Positions 1 through 9,056 of a stretch of DNA of 64,000 nucleotides are shown piece by piece (position 1 is the stretch's first letter; every line of letters starts with the position of its first letter). The stretch is taken from assembly GCA_963702595.1 (NCBI GenBank), contig CAVPDC010000016.1, positions 124,001-188,000 on the forward strand, given 5' to 3'. The notes beneath the pieces are model-generated. The model had not been told where the DNA came from. It worked only from the letters and a program-made list of their open reading frames with translations, and searched no databases. This DNA comes from JALORV01 sp963702595. Its GTDB lineage: Bacteria; Pseudomonadota; Gammaproteobacteria; Burkholderiales; Burkholderiaceae_F. A program made the position numbers and the translations under genes.

Positions 1-1167
1 GATTGCGCCACCGACCACCATGTGGTGCGCGCCCCAGCCGTGGTCCGAGCCCTGCCCGTTGGAGTCGAGCGTGCGCCCGAAGTCCGACGCCGTGAAGGCC
101 GTCACGTTATTGGCGATGCCCAGTTCGACCGTGGCGTTGTAAAACGCCGCCATCGCAGCCGAAATCTGGGCCCAGAGCGGTCCATGGCCGCCCACGAGAC
201 CGGAGTGCTGGTCGAAGCCGCCGATCGAGACATGGAATACCTGACGTCGCGCACCGAGCGCCTGGCGCGCCGCGATCATGCGAGCGACGTTGCGCATCTG
301 GTTACCCAGACCGGTGCCCGGGAACTGCGTCGTCAGCGTAACGGCACCCAACGCGGTATTGATGGCCGCCGCAGCCTCGGTCGAGCGCTTGACGATCTTG
401 TTGTAGTCGTTGGCCAGCACGTGTGAGCTGGCCGCCGTCATGATGTCCTTCAGCGGCGCCGAAGCGGACGTCGTGCTGAACACGTTCGCATTGGCCTGCA
501 ATGCCGGTATTCCCTGGGCGCCGTTGTTTCCCAGCTGCAACTGCGCGACGCTCGAGCCCGACACGAATACGGCGGCGCCCGAAGTCGAGATGGCTGTCAC
601 GTTCTGATAGGAATTCGCCGAGGCGAAGAGATCGCCCATGCGACCACCCCAGCCGATGCGCGTGCCCTCAGGTCCGAACGACTGCCAGTCGGACTGCTGG
701 TCGTTGTGGGAGAACAGGCCCATCGGCCGCGGCACCGAGTTGTTGCGGTATTGCACCATCGACATCGGCGCGCGCATCGGTCCGATGTTCGCCAGTACCG
801 CTGCCTTGCCCTGGTCATAGATGGCCTTCAGCGGCGCCATCTCCGGCCGCATCGCCACCTGGCGTCCGACCATCGAGGGGTTGGTTGGCGTCGTCAGAGG
901 CAGCAGCGTGTTCTGCGCCAGGGCCAGATTGGTGCGCGACTGCGCATAGAGCTGATAGTTCGCGTTGTCGAAGGGCACGATCGTGTTGCTGTGATCGTTT
1001 CCTCCGTACAGAAAGACACAGACCAGCGCCTTGAAGTCGGATGGCATCGTCTGGGCCGACGCGGCGCTCATCGCCGCCAGGTTGACTACCAGCGGCGTGG
1101 CCGATCCAGCGACCGACAGCGCGGACGCTGTGCGCAGGAATTCGCGGCGCGAAGCGTTCATCGTCAT
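1..1167 (-). CDS. DUF1501 family exported protein, copy B (C-terminus outside window)
   Basis: Reading the minus strand from the ATG gives 389 codons with no stop. About 70 residues are missing at the left edge, judging from the intact 462-residue paralogue at 3474-4862. The N-terminus MTMNASRREFLRT carries a twin-arginine motif, a short hydrophobic stretch and an ASAQ cleavage site, so export by the Tat system is likely. A ribosome binding site (AAGGAG) lies 7 bases before the ATG. The last visible residues include the family DHGWG motif. DUF1501 proteins belong to the alkaline phosphatase/sulfatase-like fold group, and no reaction is known. The gene follows a DUF1800 lipoprotein gene by 22 bases, so the two are probably co-transcribed. 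Confidence 0.9.
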   Translation of the reverse strand, partial: MTMNASRREFLRTASALSVAGSATPLVVNLAAMSAASAQTMPSDFKALVCVFLYGGNDHSNTIVPFDNANYQLYAQSRTNLALAQNTLLPLTTPTNPSMVGRQVAMRPEMAPLKAIYDQGKAAVLANIGPMRAPMSMVQYRNNSVPRPMGLFSHNDQQSDWQSFGPEGTRIGWGGRMGDLFASANSYQNVTAISTSGAAVFVSGSSVAQLQLGNNGAQGIPALQANANVFSTTSASAPLKDIMTAASSHVLANDYNKIVKRSTEAAAAINTALGAVTLTTQFPGTGLGNQMRNVARMIAARQALGARRQVFHVSIGGFDQHSGLVGGHGPLWAQISAAMAAFYNATVELGIANNVTAFTASDFGRTLDSNGQGSDHGWGAHHMVVGGAI

Positions 1168-1189
1168 GTTGTTTCTCCTTGCTGTCGGC

Positions 1190-3208
1190 TTACTTCGTGA
1201 CCAGGAACCCGGGGTCCAGTGTGCTCATGAACACCGCGAGACGGACTCGATTGAGCTTGGCGTCATCGATGTCCTTCTGGTTCGCGGGCGGCACGTTGGA
1301 CGGCGTGGTGGCGGCCGCGATCGGCCCATAGAAGCAGGCCTTGGCCACACCCACGACCGGATCGCCGAAGACGTCGTTCGTGCAGTCCACGCCGTTCACC
1401 TGGCCCGCTTTCGTCGCGAACGTTCCGTTGGCACCATAGATCACGTCATAAGTGCCGGTGAACGCGCAGCGCTGACCCTCGTTGGCACACGAGGTGTACT
1501 GCTTGCCGTTGTAGGTGATCGTCTGCCCGGTCGTACCCGACACCGGCGCCGGGATCTTCACCGTCGACACGGCGCTGGAGATCGCTGCCAGGCTCGCCTG
1601 GCCAATCTGGTTGCCGGTGAGCGTCAGGTTGATCTTGGCTATCAGCTTGTCCGGGTCCTCGGCGAGGGCCACCAGGTCCTTGTAGTCGCTGCGCACATCC
1701 GGTCGCCCCATCGTGTTGAAGCCGACACCGTTGCCGACCGCCTGCTGCATGAAGTTCGTGTAGTTCGCCACCGAGACTTCGTGCGTGATCTGGAACTCCG
1801 GAGCAACCATGCCCTTCGCCGCGATGTCCGTGTTCGGCGGAACGAAGCCCGGGCGATAGAAGTTGAACACCGTCGGTGCGCGCATCGGTGTCTGGAACAA
1901 TTGCTCGTCGAGGATGCCGATCCGGTAGATACCGCTCGCCGACTCGGCGCCAAACGCGCGCGCCCAGGCCGTGACACGCAGCAACGGCTCGCGCAGCTTG
2001 CCGAACTGCGCCGAGGCCATTGCGTTCGCGTCACGCGCCTCGGGGTCGAACAGCACGGCGCGCACCACGGCCTTCAGATCGCCTCGGACGCCCTTGCCGT
2101 TGTTGTTGAACACCGCCGCTACCCGATCGACGTAAGCGGGGCTTGGGTTCGAAGTGACCAGCCGCTGGATCAGGCGCTGCGCGAGGAACGGCCCGACGTT
2201 CGGGTGGTTGAAGATCGTGTCGAGCGCGGTCTTCAGCGCCTGCGGCCCCGGCGTGCCGGCCGCGATCGTCGTTCCCAGGAACGCCTTGGACTCCGGCGAG
2301 TGGAACTTGGGGTAGTGCTGCATCGGGATGATTTCCCGCTTGCGATCCGCCTCGTTGCCGAAGAACCGGTTGTCCTGCAGGTCCGGCGTGCCTTCGTTAC
2401 CCCAGCTCCAGCCGGTGAACACCTTGGCCAGGCCGCGGATGTCGTCCATCGTGTACGTGTCGACCGGCTGGCCGTTGACGAGCTTCGGTGTGCCGTCGTT
2501 ATTGAGCTGCACGATGCCGATCGAGAACAGCTGCATGATCTCGCGCGCGTAGTTCTCGTCCGGCACCCGGCCACCATCGGCGCGGTTGCCGAGTGCCGTC
2601 AGGTACCGGCCCATCGTCGGATGTAGCGAGACCTCTTCCAGCAGGTCGCGATAGTTGCCGAACGCATGCTTCGACAGCACGTCGAGGTACGAGGCCATCG
2701 CGGCCGGCTTGTTGAGCAGCTGCGCATCGGCCGCCGAGGCCACCACGATCTGCGAGAGTGCGAACGTCACACGCTGGCGCAGCTGGTCGTTGCCCGTCAG
2801 TGACTGCTTCCACCACGAGCGGTACATCGGGTCCATCGTGATCTGCGTGCCGCCGGCACCGTCGAGGCCGATCTCGCTGATGACGAAGTCGAGATGCGAC
2901 GAGCGCGGCAGTGCGAACTGTTCCTCGAGCCACGCGTCGAAACCCTGCTGCTTGAGCTTTGCGATATCGGCTGAGGACGTACCCATCGTGGACTGCGTCA
3001 GGAACCGGAAAGCCTCTGTGTCGCTCGGCGGTGTGATCGGGGCCGAGGTAGGTCCCGACGGAGCCGAAGGAGCGGCCGGTGACGAGGAGCCAGAGGGCGA
3101 ACCGGTCGAAGAGCTTTCACCACCTCCTCCACCACAGCCCGCCAGCATGGCAGCAGCAACGGCGGAAGCCAGCAGGGATCGGTACATCCGGGGCATCTTC
3201 TCGTTCAT
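1190..3208 (-). CDS. DUF1800 family lipoprotein, copy B, with a cysteine-rich insert
   Basis: This encodes a 672-residue protein. I chose the ATG at 3208 because GAGGAAGG lies just upstream and because it begins a lipoprotein signal ending in LAGC (Cys25), followed by a glycine/serine/proline linker. The long open frame upstream of this ATG has no signal character. The body matches DUF1800: FLTQSTMG near the start, then conserved segments such as NYAREIMQLFSIGI and GWSWGN. The paralogue at 4879-6621 is clearly related along most of its length. Residues about 564-629 hold an extra segment with four cysteines that the paralogue lacks. The function of DUF1800 is unknown. Its constant pairing with DUF1501 suggests a joint role in the envelope. 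Confidence 0.92.
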   Translation of the reverse strand: MNEKMPRMYRSLLASAVAAAMLAGCGGGGGESSSTGSPSGSSSPAAPSAPSGPTSAPITPPSDTEAFRFLTQSTMGTSSADIAKLKQQGFDAWLEEQFALPRSSHLDFVISEIGLDGAGGTQITMDPMYRSWWKQSLTGNDQLRQRVTFALSQIVVASAADAQLLNKPAAMASYLDVLSKHAFGNYRDLLEEVSLHPTMGRYLTALGNRADGGRVPDENYAREIMQLFSIGIVQLNNDGTPKLVNGQPVDTYTMDDIRGLAKVFTGWSWGNEGTPDLQDNRFFGNEADRKREIIPMQHYPKFHSPESKAFLGTTIAAGTPGPQALKTALDTIFNHPNVGPFLAQRLIQRLVTSNPSPAYVDRVAAVFNNNGKGVRGDLKAVVRAVLFDPEARDANAMASAQFGKLREPLLRVTAWARAFGAESASGIYRIGILDEQLFQTPMRAPTVFNFYRPGFVPPNTDIAAKGMVAPEFQITHEVSVANYTNFMQQAVGNGVGFNTMGRPDVRSDYKDLVALAEDPDKLIAKINLTLTGNQIGQASLAAISSAVSTVKIPAPVSGTTGQTITYNGKQYTSCANEGQRCAFTGTYDVIYGANGTFATKAGQVNGVDCTNDVFGDPVVGVAKACFYGPIAAATTPSNVPPANQKDIDDAKLNRVRLAVFMSTLDPGFLVTK

Positions 3209-3473
3209 GGCCTTCCTCGTCTGGCGAACTACTCCAGCGGAGCGCAATGCGGTTGCAAGTCCACGTGCGGGCGCAGAGCGCGCGCACGTGGCACCGTCGC
3301 GACTGTAGGAATGCGCCCGATGCGCGTCCATCAGGCAAAAGGTTTAGCTGCAACGATCAGCGCAGCCGCTAGCGCGCCTTTCTCATCCGTTCGTATGAGC
3401 TCAGGGGGTCGGTGCACGTGCGAACCGGAGCCGAGACGGGCCGGACGCCGGCCTCAAGCGCGACCCAGCGTAA

Positions 3474-4862
3474 CTACGCCATGAACCCGAGGTTCTGCTG
3501 CGGAAAATTCGTTGCGTTGGGCAGCACATCGGCCATCTGCGCAGGGGTGATGCCAAACCAGGTCGCAAGCGTCGCGGCGTACTGGTTGACCGCTGTGGTC
3601 GGCAACAGATTGCCGCGGCCCACGTCGTTCGGCCCGCGCAGCACGGTGTCGGGCCAGGTGCCGTAGAGTTCGCCGCCCTTGACGGCGCCGCCAACCACGA
3701 AGTGATGCGAACCCCAGCCGTGGTCGGAACCTTCGCCATTGGAGTCCAGCGTGCGGCCGAAGTCCGATGCGGTGAAGGCCGTCACACTGTCGGCCATGCC
3801 GAGTGCCACCGTCGCGTTGTAGAACGCAGCCATTGCATTTGCGAGTTCCGTCATGCGGCCGCCGTGCCCGTTGATCAGGCCAGAATGCTGGTCGAAGCCG
3901 CCGATCGAGACATGAAATACCTGGCGCTTGGCACCGAGTGCCTGACGGGCAGCGATCATGCGGGCGACGTTGCGTAACTGGTTGCCAAGACCGGTATTGG
4001 GAAACGTCGAAAATGGCGCCGCGGTCGTCGGAAACGTGGTGAGGGCAGTATTCAGCGTCTGCGCGGCTTCGGACGAGCGCTTGACGATCGCGTTGTAGTC
4101 CTTCTCGAACAGGTTGCCGCGGTCTTCGGTCATCAGTCGGCGGGCGGTTGCCGGCCCGGCGCTCGAGCCGTACAGCGTCGTCCCCGACACGCCGGTAATT
4201 GCCAGACCACCGTTGTTGCCGATCTGCATCTGCACCGCCGACTGCCCCGACAGGAAGACGGCGGTTCCCGACGCCGACACGCAGGTGAAGTTCTGGAATT
4301 GATTGGACGCTGCCACTAGGTCGCCCATGCGTCCGCCCCAGCCGACGCGCGCGCCTTCGCGGCGCCCGTTGTAGGTCTGCCACACCGACTGCTGATCGTT
4401 GTGCGAAAAAAGGCTCGGCGGCAGCGGCACGCTGCGCGCCCGGTACTGCGCCATCGTCGTCGGGACCACGAGCGTGCCGACGTTGGCCACCACGGCCGCC
4501 TTGCTGGCGTCGTAGATGGTCTTCAGCGGCTGCAACTCGGCCCGCATCGCGATCTGCCGCCCGCTCATCGACGGATTCGTCGGCGTGTTGAGCGGCAGCA
4601 GCGTGGCCTGCGCCAGCGCCAGGTTGGTCCGCGACTGCGAATACAGCGCGTAGTTCGCGTTGTCGTACGGCACCACCGTGTTCGAGTGATCGTTGCCGCC
4701 ATACATGAACACGCACACAAGCGCCTTGTAGTCCGTCGGCGCCGTCTGCGCCGACGCAGCACCGATCGCCGCAAGGTTCAGGGCCCAGGGCGTGGCCGCA
4801 CCTGCGATTGTGAGATGGGAGGCGGTGCGGAGAAATTCGCGGCGGGAAGCATTGGTCGTCAT
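3474..4862 (-). CDS. DUF1501 family exported protein, copy A
   Basis: A 462-residue protein. The start MTTNASRREFLRT has the twin-arginine pair at residues 7-8, and a signal peptide ending near ASA|Q (38/39) predicts Tat export. Motifs shared with copy B include GGNDHSNT near residue 55, the SIGGFDQHSG segment, and DHGWG at about residues 380-384. These fit the metal-binding alkaline phosphatase/sulfatase-like fold to which DUF1501 is assigned. The gene starts 16 bases after the stop of the DUF1800 gene upstream, which indicates one operon. No substrate can be deduced. Family assignment is secure; function is unknown. Confidence 0.92.
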   Translation of the reverse strand: MTTNASRREFLRTASHLTIAGAATPWALNLAAIGAASAQTAPTDYKALVCVFMYGGNDHSNTVVPYDNANYALYSQSRTNLALAQATLLPLNTPTNPSMSGRQIAMRAELQPLKTIYDASKAAVVANVGTLVVPTTMAQYRARSVPLPPSLFSHNDQQSVWQTYNGRREGARVGWGGRMGDLVAASNQFQNFTCVSASGTAVFLSGQSAVQMQIGNNGGLAITGVSGTTLYGSSAGPATARRLMTEDRGNLFEKDYNAIVKRSSEAAQTLNTALTTFPTTAAPFSTFPNTGLGNQLRNVARMIAARQALGAKRQVFHVSIGGFDQHSGLINGHGGRMTELANAMAAFYNATVALGMADSVTAFTASDFGRTLDSNGEGSDHGWGSHHFVVGGAVKGGELYGTWPDTVLRGPNDVGRGNLLPTTAVNQYAATLATWFGITPAQMADVLPNATNFPQQNLGFMA

Positions 4863-4878
4863 CGTGTTCTCCGTCCGA

Positions 4879-6621
4879 CTATTTCTGCACCAGGAACTCG
4901 GGCGAGGTCATCGTGAGATAAGTCGCCAGGTTCGTCCGGTTCTGTCGCGCGTTGCTCGCCGTGATGGGTATCGCATTGACCGCGTCCCGGATCGCCGTCA
5001 CCGTCGCTGGCGACAGTGAGTCGTACGCGAGCAGCAGGTTGATGCGGGCGACCAGCGCGTCCGCGTTGTCCGCGATGCCGTTCAGCTCCGTGTAGTTGCC
5101 CTTGACGTCGCTGCCGGTGCCAACGCCATTGGCGATCGCACCCTGGATGAAATTCGCATACGACGCCACCGAGATCTCGTGGGTGATCTGGAATTCCGGC
5201 GCCACCAGGTCCGCCGCCGCCAGGCTGGTATTCGGCGGAACGAAGCCGGGCCGGAAGAAGTTGAACACGCTCGGCGCCCGCATCGGGGTCTGCGACAACT
5301 GGTTGTCGAGCACGCCGATCCGGAAGTTGCCGCTTGCGGACGCCGCGTTGTAGGCGCGCATCCATGCCGTGAAGCGCAGCAGCGGCTCGCGCAGCTTGCC
5401 CGCATTCGGCCCGCTTGCCGGTGTCACGGCCTCGGGATCGAACAGCACCGCGCGCACGACGGCTTTCAGGTCTCCGCGCACGCCCTTGCCGTTATCGTTG
5501 AACACGGCCGCCACCCGCCCGACATAGGCCGGACTCGGATTGCTGGTGACCATGTGCTGGATCAGGCGCGTCGCGATGAACGGTCCGACGTTGGGATGGC
5601 TGGCGAGCGTGTCGAGCGCTGTCTTCAGCGCCTGCGGACCTGCGGTCCCGGCCGGCACCGTGACGCCGAGGAACTGCTTCTCCAGCGGCGAGTGGTACTG
5701 CGCATAGAACTGCATCGGAATCACGCGGCGCATCGGGTCCTGCGGATTGTTCCCGCCGAAGCGGCCATTGACCGGATCCGGCGTGCCGGTGTTGCCCCAG
5801 CCCCAGCCGGTGAAGACGCGCGCCAGCCCGCGGATGTCGTCCATGCTGTAGGTGTCGACCGTTTCACCGTTGACCAGCTTCGGCGTGCCGTCGTTGTTCA
5901 GCTGTACGAGGCCGATCGAGAACAGCTGCATGACCTCGCGCGCGTAGTTCTCGTCGGCGACCCGCCCGCCATCGCCCCGGTTGGCAAGCGAGGTCAGGTA
6001 CTGCCCCATCGCCGGATGCTTGGTGACGGCTTCGAGCAGGTCGCGGTAGTTTCCAAAGGCATGGATCGACAGCGTGTCGAGATAGGACGCCAGCGTGTGC
6101 GGCGCCGTCTGCAGAGCCGCGTCGGCCGCCGACACGACGAAGATCTGCGACAGCGCGAAGGTCACTCGCTGGCGCAGCGGGTCCGGTGCGGTGACCGCCT
6201 GCTTCCAGACCGACTGGTACAGGGGGTCGATCGTGACCGTCACGCCTTCCGGAGTCGGGATCGGATACACCGCCAGCACGAAGTCCAGATGCGAAGTCCG
6301 CGGAATCAGAAACTGCTGCTCGACCCAGTCGCTGTAGCCAAGGCGCTTCAGGCGTTCCGTGTCGCCCGTCGTCGCCCCGAACGTCGACTGCGCAAGGAAG
6401 CGAATGGCTTGCGGATCGGTCGGTGCTGCGGTCGGTGCCGCGGTCGGGCCCGAGGGCGCGAAGCCTCCCGACGGCGGCTCGGGAATCGTGGGGCCCGGCG
6501 CCGGAACTGGCGCGGGCGCCGGCGTGCTGTCGCCGCCTCCCCCGCCGCCGCACGCGGCCAGGAGGCAGGAGGCTGCGAGTGCAACCAGTAAGCTTCGAAG
6601 ATGAATAGTCACCAGCATCAT
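4879..6621 (-). CDS. DUF1800 family lipoprotein, copy A
   Basis: A 580-residue protein. The frame stays open far upstream, but the ATG pair at 6621/6618 follows AGGAAA and starts a lipoprotein signal with LAAC (Cys24). A Gly/Pro/Ala linker follows, then the DUF1800 body (FLAQSTFG, NYAREVMQLFSIGL, GWGWGN). The C-terminus is about 90 residues shorter than copy B because the cysteine-rich insert is absent. Each gene of the pair resembles its counterpart 3.4 kb away, so the two-gene cassette was duplicated in tandem and has since diverged. The 5' end faces dacB, and the shared gap must hold promoters for both directions. Confidence 0.92.
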   Translation of the reverse strand: MMLVTIHLRSLLVALAASCLLAACGGGGGGDSTPAPAPVPAPGPTIPEPPSGGFAPSGPTAAPTAAPTDPQAIRFLAQSTFGATTGDTERLKRLGYSDWVEQQFLIPRTSHLDFVLAVYPIPTPEGVTVTIDPLYQSVWKQAVTAPDPLRQRVTFALSQIFVVSAADAALQTAPHTLASYLDTLSIHAFGNYRDLLEAVTKHPAMGQYLTSLANRGDGGRVADENYAREVMQLFSIGLVQLNNDGTPKLVNGETVDTYSMDDIRGLARVFTGWGWGNTGTPDPVNGRFGGNNPQDPMRRVIPMQFYAQYHSPLEKQFLGVTVPAGTAGPQALKTALDTLASHPNVGPFIATRLIQHMVTSNPSPAYVGRVAAVFNDNGKGVRGDLKAVVRAVLFDPEAVTPASGPNAGKLREPLLRFTAWMRAYNAASASGNFRIGVLDNQLSQTPMRAPSVFNFFRPGFVPPNTSLAAADLVAPEFQITHEISVASYANFIQGAIANGVGTGSDVKGNYTELNGIADNADALVARINLLLAYDSLSPATVTAIRDAVNAIPITASNARQNRTNLATYLTMTSPEFLVQK

Positions 6622-6751
6622 GGAGTTTCCTGGAACGGGAGCGAACTGGCGGCACGCACTGCGATGCGTACAGAGTTCGGCGTCATCGCAGGCTACCGAG
6701 CGCGTGATGGCCGGTCTATCGAACGAACGTCCTAGCATTGCGGCGCATCGC

Positions 6752-8218
6752 ATGAGCCCAAGCCGGCGGCAAGAGTCCTTGAACAACGCATGGTTATCGC
6801 GAGGGATTTCTGCCCTCATCGCGCTCTTCATCGCCAGCGCGTCGGTCGGGCCGGCGCGCGGCGAGGCGCCACGCGTGGCCACGACGCTTCCGGACCCGGT
6901 CGCCCAGGCGCTCAGGGTCGCCAACGTGCCGGTCGGCGCTGTCGGGATCAGCGTCGTGCCGTTGAATGGAACCGGGCTGGCGCTCGCCGTCAACGAGCAA
7001 CTGCCGTTGAATCCGGCCTCGACGATGAAACTCGTCACGACGCTGGCCGGCCTCGAACTGCTGGGGCCGCAGTACGTCTGGCGCACCGAGGCGCTGGCCG
7101 TCGCGCCGGTCTCGAATGCAACGCTCGAAGGCGATCTGTACTTGCGTGGCGGCGGCGACCCACAGTTCGTCGTCGAGCAGTTCTGGCTACTCGTGCAGCG
7201 CCTGCGCGGCGTCGGCATCCGCGAGATTGGCGGCGACCTCGTGCTCGACCGCAGCGCCTTCGAGCAGGCAAACCACGACGCGAGCGCGTTCGACGGCGAG
7301 TCGCTTCGGCCCTACAACGCTGGTCCCGACGCGCTGCTGCTCAACTACAAAAGCGTCAGCTTCCACTTCGTGCCCGAGGTCGACCCGAGGCAGGTCCGGG
7401 TCTACGCGGTGCCGCAATTGGCAGGCATGTCGGTCCCGGCAACCGTTCGCGCCATCGAAGGACCTTGCAGCGACTGGCGCGCGCGCCTGGGCGGCGACTT
7501 CAGCGACCCGATGCGCCCGCAGTTCCGGGGCGGCTTTCCGCACTCGTGCGGCGAACGGGTCTGGCACGTCAGCCTGCTCAGCCATACCCAGTACGTCGAC
7601 GCCGTGTTTCGGGCAATGTGGGCCGCCAGCGGCGGAAGCTGGCGCGGGCGGGCGCGTGACGGCCAAGCGCCGGCGGGCGCCCGCCGGCTGGCACAACACG
7701 AATCGGAGTCGCTCGCCGAAGTCATTCGTGACATCAACAAGTTCAGCAACAACGTGATGTCGCGGCAGCTCTTTCTGACGATCGGCAGCGAGGCCACCAG
7801 GCAACCGGCGAGCGCCGAGCGGGCGCAGCGCGTGGTGGGCGATTGGCTGGTGGGCAAGGGTCTGGAACGGCGCGAATTCGTGCTTGAAAATGGAGCCGGG
7901 CTGTCTCGCGTCGAGCGCCTGACGCCGGCCGGCCTCTCGCGGCTGCTCGCCGCCGCGTTCGCCGGCCCGCTGATGCCCGAATTCGTATCGTCACTGCCGC
8001 TGGTTGGGGTCGACGGAACGATGCGCAAACGCGTCGGCGCAGCGGGTTCGGCCCATGTCAAGACCGGACTGCTTGTCGACACCCGGGCGGTGGCTGGCTA
8101 CGTGCTGGCCGCCAGCGGCCGGCGCTATGCGGTGGTCGCCTTCGTCAACCACGCGAATGCGGGCGCTACGCAAGGCGCGCTCGATGACTTGCTGAACTGG
8201 GTCTATGTCAATGGTTAG
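6752..8218 (+). CDS. dacB: D-alanyl-D-alanine carboxypeptidase/endopeptidase (PBP4 type)
   Basis: A periplasmic serine DD-peptidase of the S13 family, which trims and cleaves peptide cross-links in peptidoglycan. All three penicillin-binding motifs are present: STMK (Ser90 nucleophile, Lys93), SNN from residue 332 and KTG from residue 437. A signal peptide ends near GPARG. The protein has 488 residues, close to the family norm. The ATG at 6752 was chosen because it sits shortly before the hydrophobic core. No clear ribosome binding site precedes it, and the in-frame ATG at 6707 or TTG at 6779 remain possible. The gene diverges from the DUF1800 copy A gene. Confidence 0.93.
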   Translation: MSPSRRQESLNNAWLSRGISALIALFIASASVGPARGEAPRVATTLPDPVAQALRVANVPVGAVGISVVPLNGTGLALAVNEQLPLNPASTMKLVTTLAGLELLGPQYVWRTEALAVAPVSNATLEGDLYLRGGGDPQFVVEQFWLLVQRLRGVGIREIGGDLVLDRSAFEQANHDASAFDGESLRPYNAGPDALLLNYKSVSFHFVPEVDPRQVRVYAVPQLAGMSVPATVRAIEGPCSDWRARLGGDFSDPMRPQFRGGFPHSCGERVWHVSLLSHTQYVDAVFRAMWAASGGSWRGRARDGQAPAGARRLAQHESESLAEVIRDINKFSNNVMSRQLFLTIGSEATRQPASAERAQRVVGDWLVGKGLERREFVLENGAGLSRVERLTPAGLSRLLAAAFAGPLMPEFVSSLPLVGVDGTMRKRVGAAGSAHVKTGLLVDTRAVAGYVLAASGRRYAVVAFVNHANAGATQGALDDLLNWVYVNG

Positions 8219-8309
8219 GGAATCCCGGGAGTTCGATCTGCGTCATGACAGGCGCATGATCCGCGCCTACCCTCAAAGTACGTTGTTGTGTTGCCCATAA
8301 GGAGGAACG

Positions 8310-8612
8310 ATGGAACGAGTCACGAAGGAACGCCTGATGACGGACGTCAATACGGTGCTGGTCGAAGCCGAGGATCTGCTGCGGCAAGCAGCGCAGTCGA
8401 CCGGCGAGCAGGCCACGGACCTGCGGCGCCGCGCGCAGGCGGCCATATCCAGCGCGAAAACACGCCTGGTGGACGTCGAGCACAAGGTCGTGGATCAGGC
8501 CAAGTATGCCGCCAAGGCGACAGACACATGGGTGCACGATCATCCATGGACGGCCATCGGGATTGCGGCGGGCCTCGGCGTGCTGCTCGGGCTGATCGTC
8601 AACCGTCGCTAG
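8310..8612 (+). CDS. DUF883 family ElaB/YqjD-like ribosome/membrane-associated protein
   Basis: A 100-residue protein with a strong ribosome binding site (AAGGAGG) before its ATG. An amphipathic, Ala/Gln-rich helical N-terminal part (about residues 1-72) is followed by HDHPWTAIGIAAGLGVLLGLI, a single C-terminal membrane anchor ending in RR. This is the layout of the DUF883 family. In E. coli, YqjD and ElaB are tail-anchored inner-membrane proteins linked to ribosome association and stationary-phase stress. The two genes that follow match YqjE and YqjK, so the yqjD-yqjE-yqjK order is kept here. Confidence 0.9.
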   Translation: MERVTKERLMTDVNTVLVEAEDLLRQAAQSTGEQATDLRRRAQAAISSAKTRLVDVEHKVVDQAKYAAKATDTWVHDHPWTAIGIAAGLGVLLGLIVNRR

Positions 8613-8642
8613 CGGTGTTTCGCGCAAGAGTCGAGGGCTGTC

Positions 8643-9056
8643 ATGGCGGCTGAGTCCGATCGCCCGGCGGGTGTCGTGGCGTCGTTTCGGTCGCTGCTTG
8701 CACACGCGTTGTCATTGCTGCTGACGCGTGGCGAGCTGGCCGTGCTTGAACTCGCCACGGCACGCGACCGCGCAGTTCGGTGGCTGGTTCTGGGCCTCGT
8801 TGCGGCCGTGCTGATGCTGGCAGCACTGATGACAGTGTCCCTCTGGGTGGCAGCGATTTTCTGGGATGGCCCGCGGGCATTGGCACTCGGCCTGCTCGCC
8901 GCGGCGTACGCCGTAGCGGGTGTCATCGCGATCAGTGTCATTCGCCGCGAGGTCGCGGCGGCCCCACCGATCCTGTCCGAGACCCGGGCCGAACTGGAGA
9001 ATGACCGCGATGCCCTGCGCGGACGACTGCACGGAGCACGCGATGGCGAGGGCTGA
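8643..9056 (+). CDS. YqjE-type phage-holin-superfamily membrane protein
   Basis: A 137-residue protein with two hydrophobic segments (about residues 46-72 and 80-99) separated by a short turn, and a charged C-terminal tail (SETRAELENDRDALRGRL). This matches the holin-superfamily YqjE proteins (PF07332). They are cellular inner-membrane proteins rather than phage lysis factors. The start follows a GAGGG site. The 3' end overlaps the next gene by 14 bases, which supports coupled translation. No enzymatic motif is visible, and a role in the envelope stress response is inferred only from context. Confidence 0.85.
   Translation: MAAESDRPAGVVASFRSLLAHALSLLLTRGELAVLELATARDRAVRWLVLGLVAAVLMLAALMTVSLWVAAIFWDGPRALALGLLAAAYAVAGVIAISVIRREVAAAPPILSETRAELENDRDALRGRLHGARDGEG

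Noticed and set aside
1031..2626. 531-codon plus-strand open frame
   Set aside because: It is antisense to the DUF1800 gene, arginine/histidine-rich and without family features. High GC content keeps antisense frames open.
5179..6591. 470-codon plus-strand open frame
   Set aside because: It mirrors the other DUF1800 gene on the opposite strand and has the same arginine-rich composition as a shadow.
8643..9056. phage holin, suggesting a prophage
   Set aside because: The holin-superfamily protein is YqjE-like and sits in a yqjD-yqjE-yqjK type operon. No phage genes are near.
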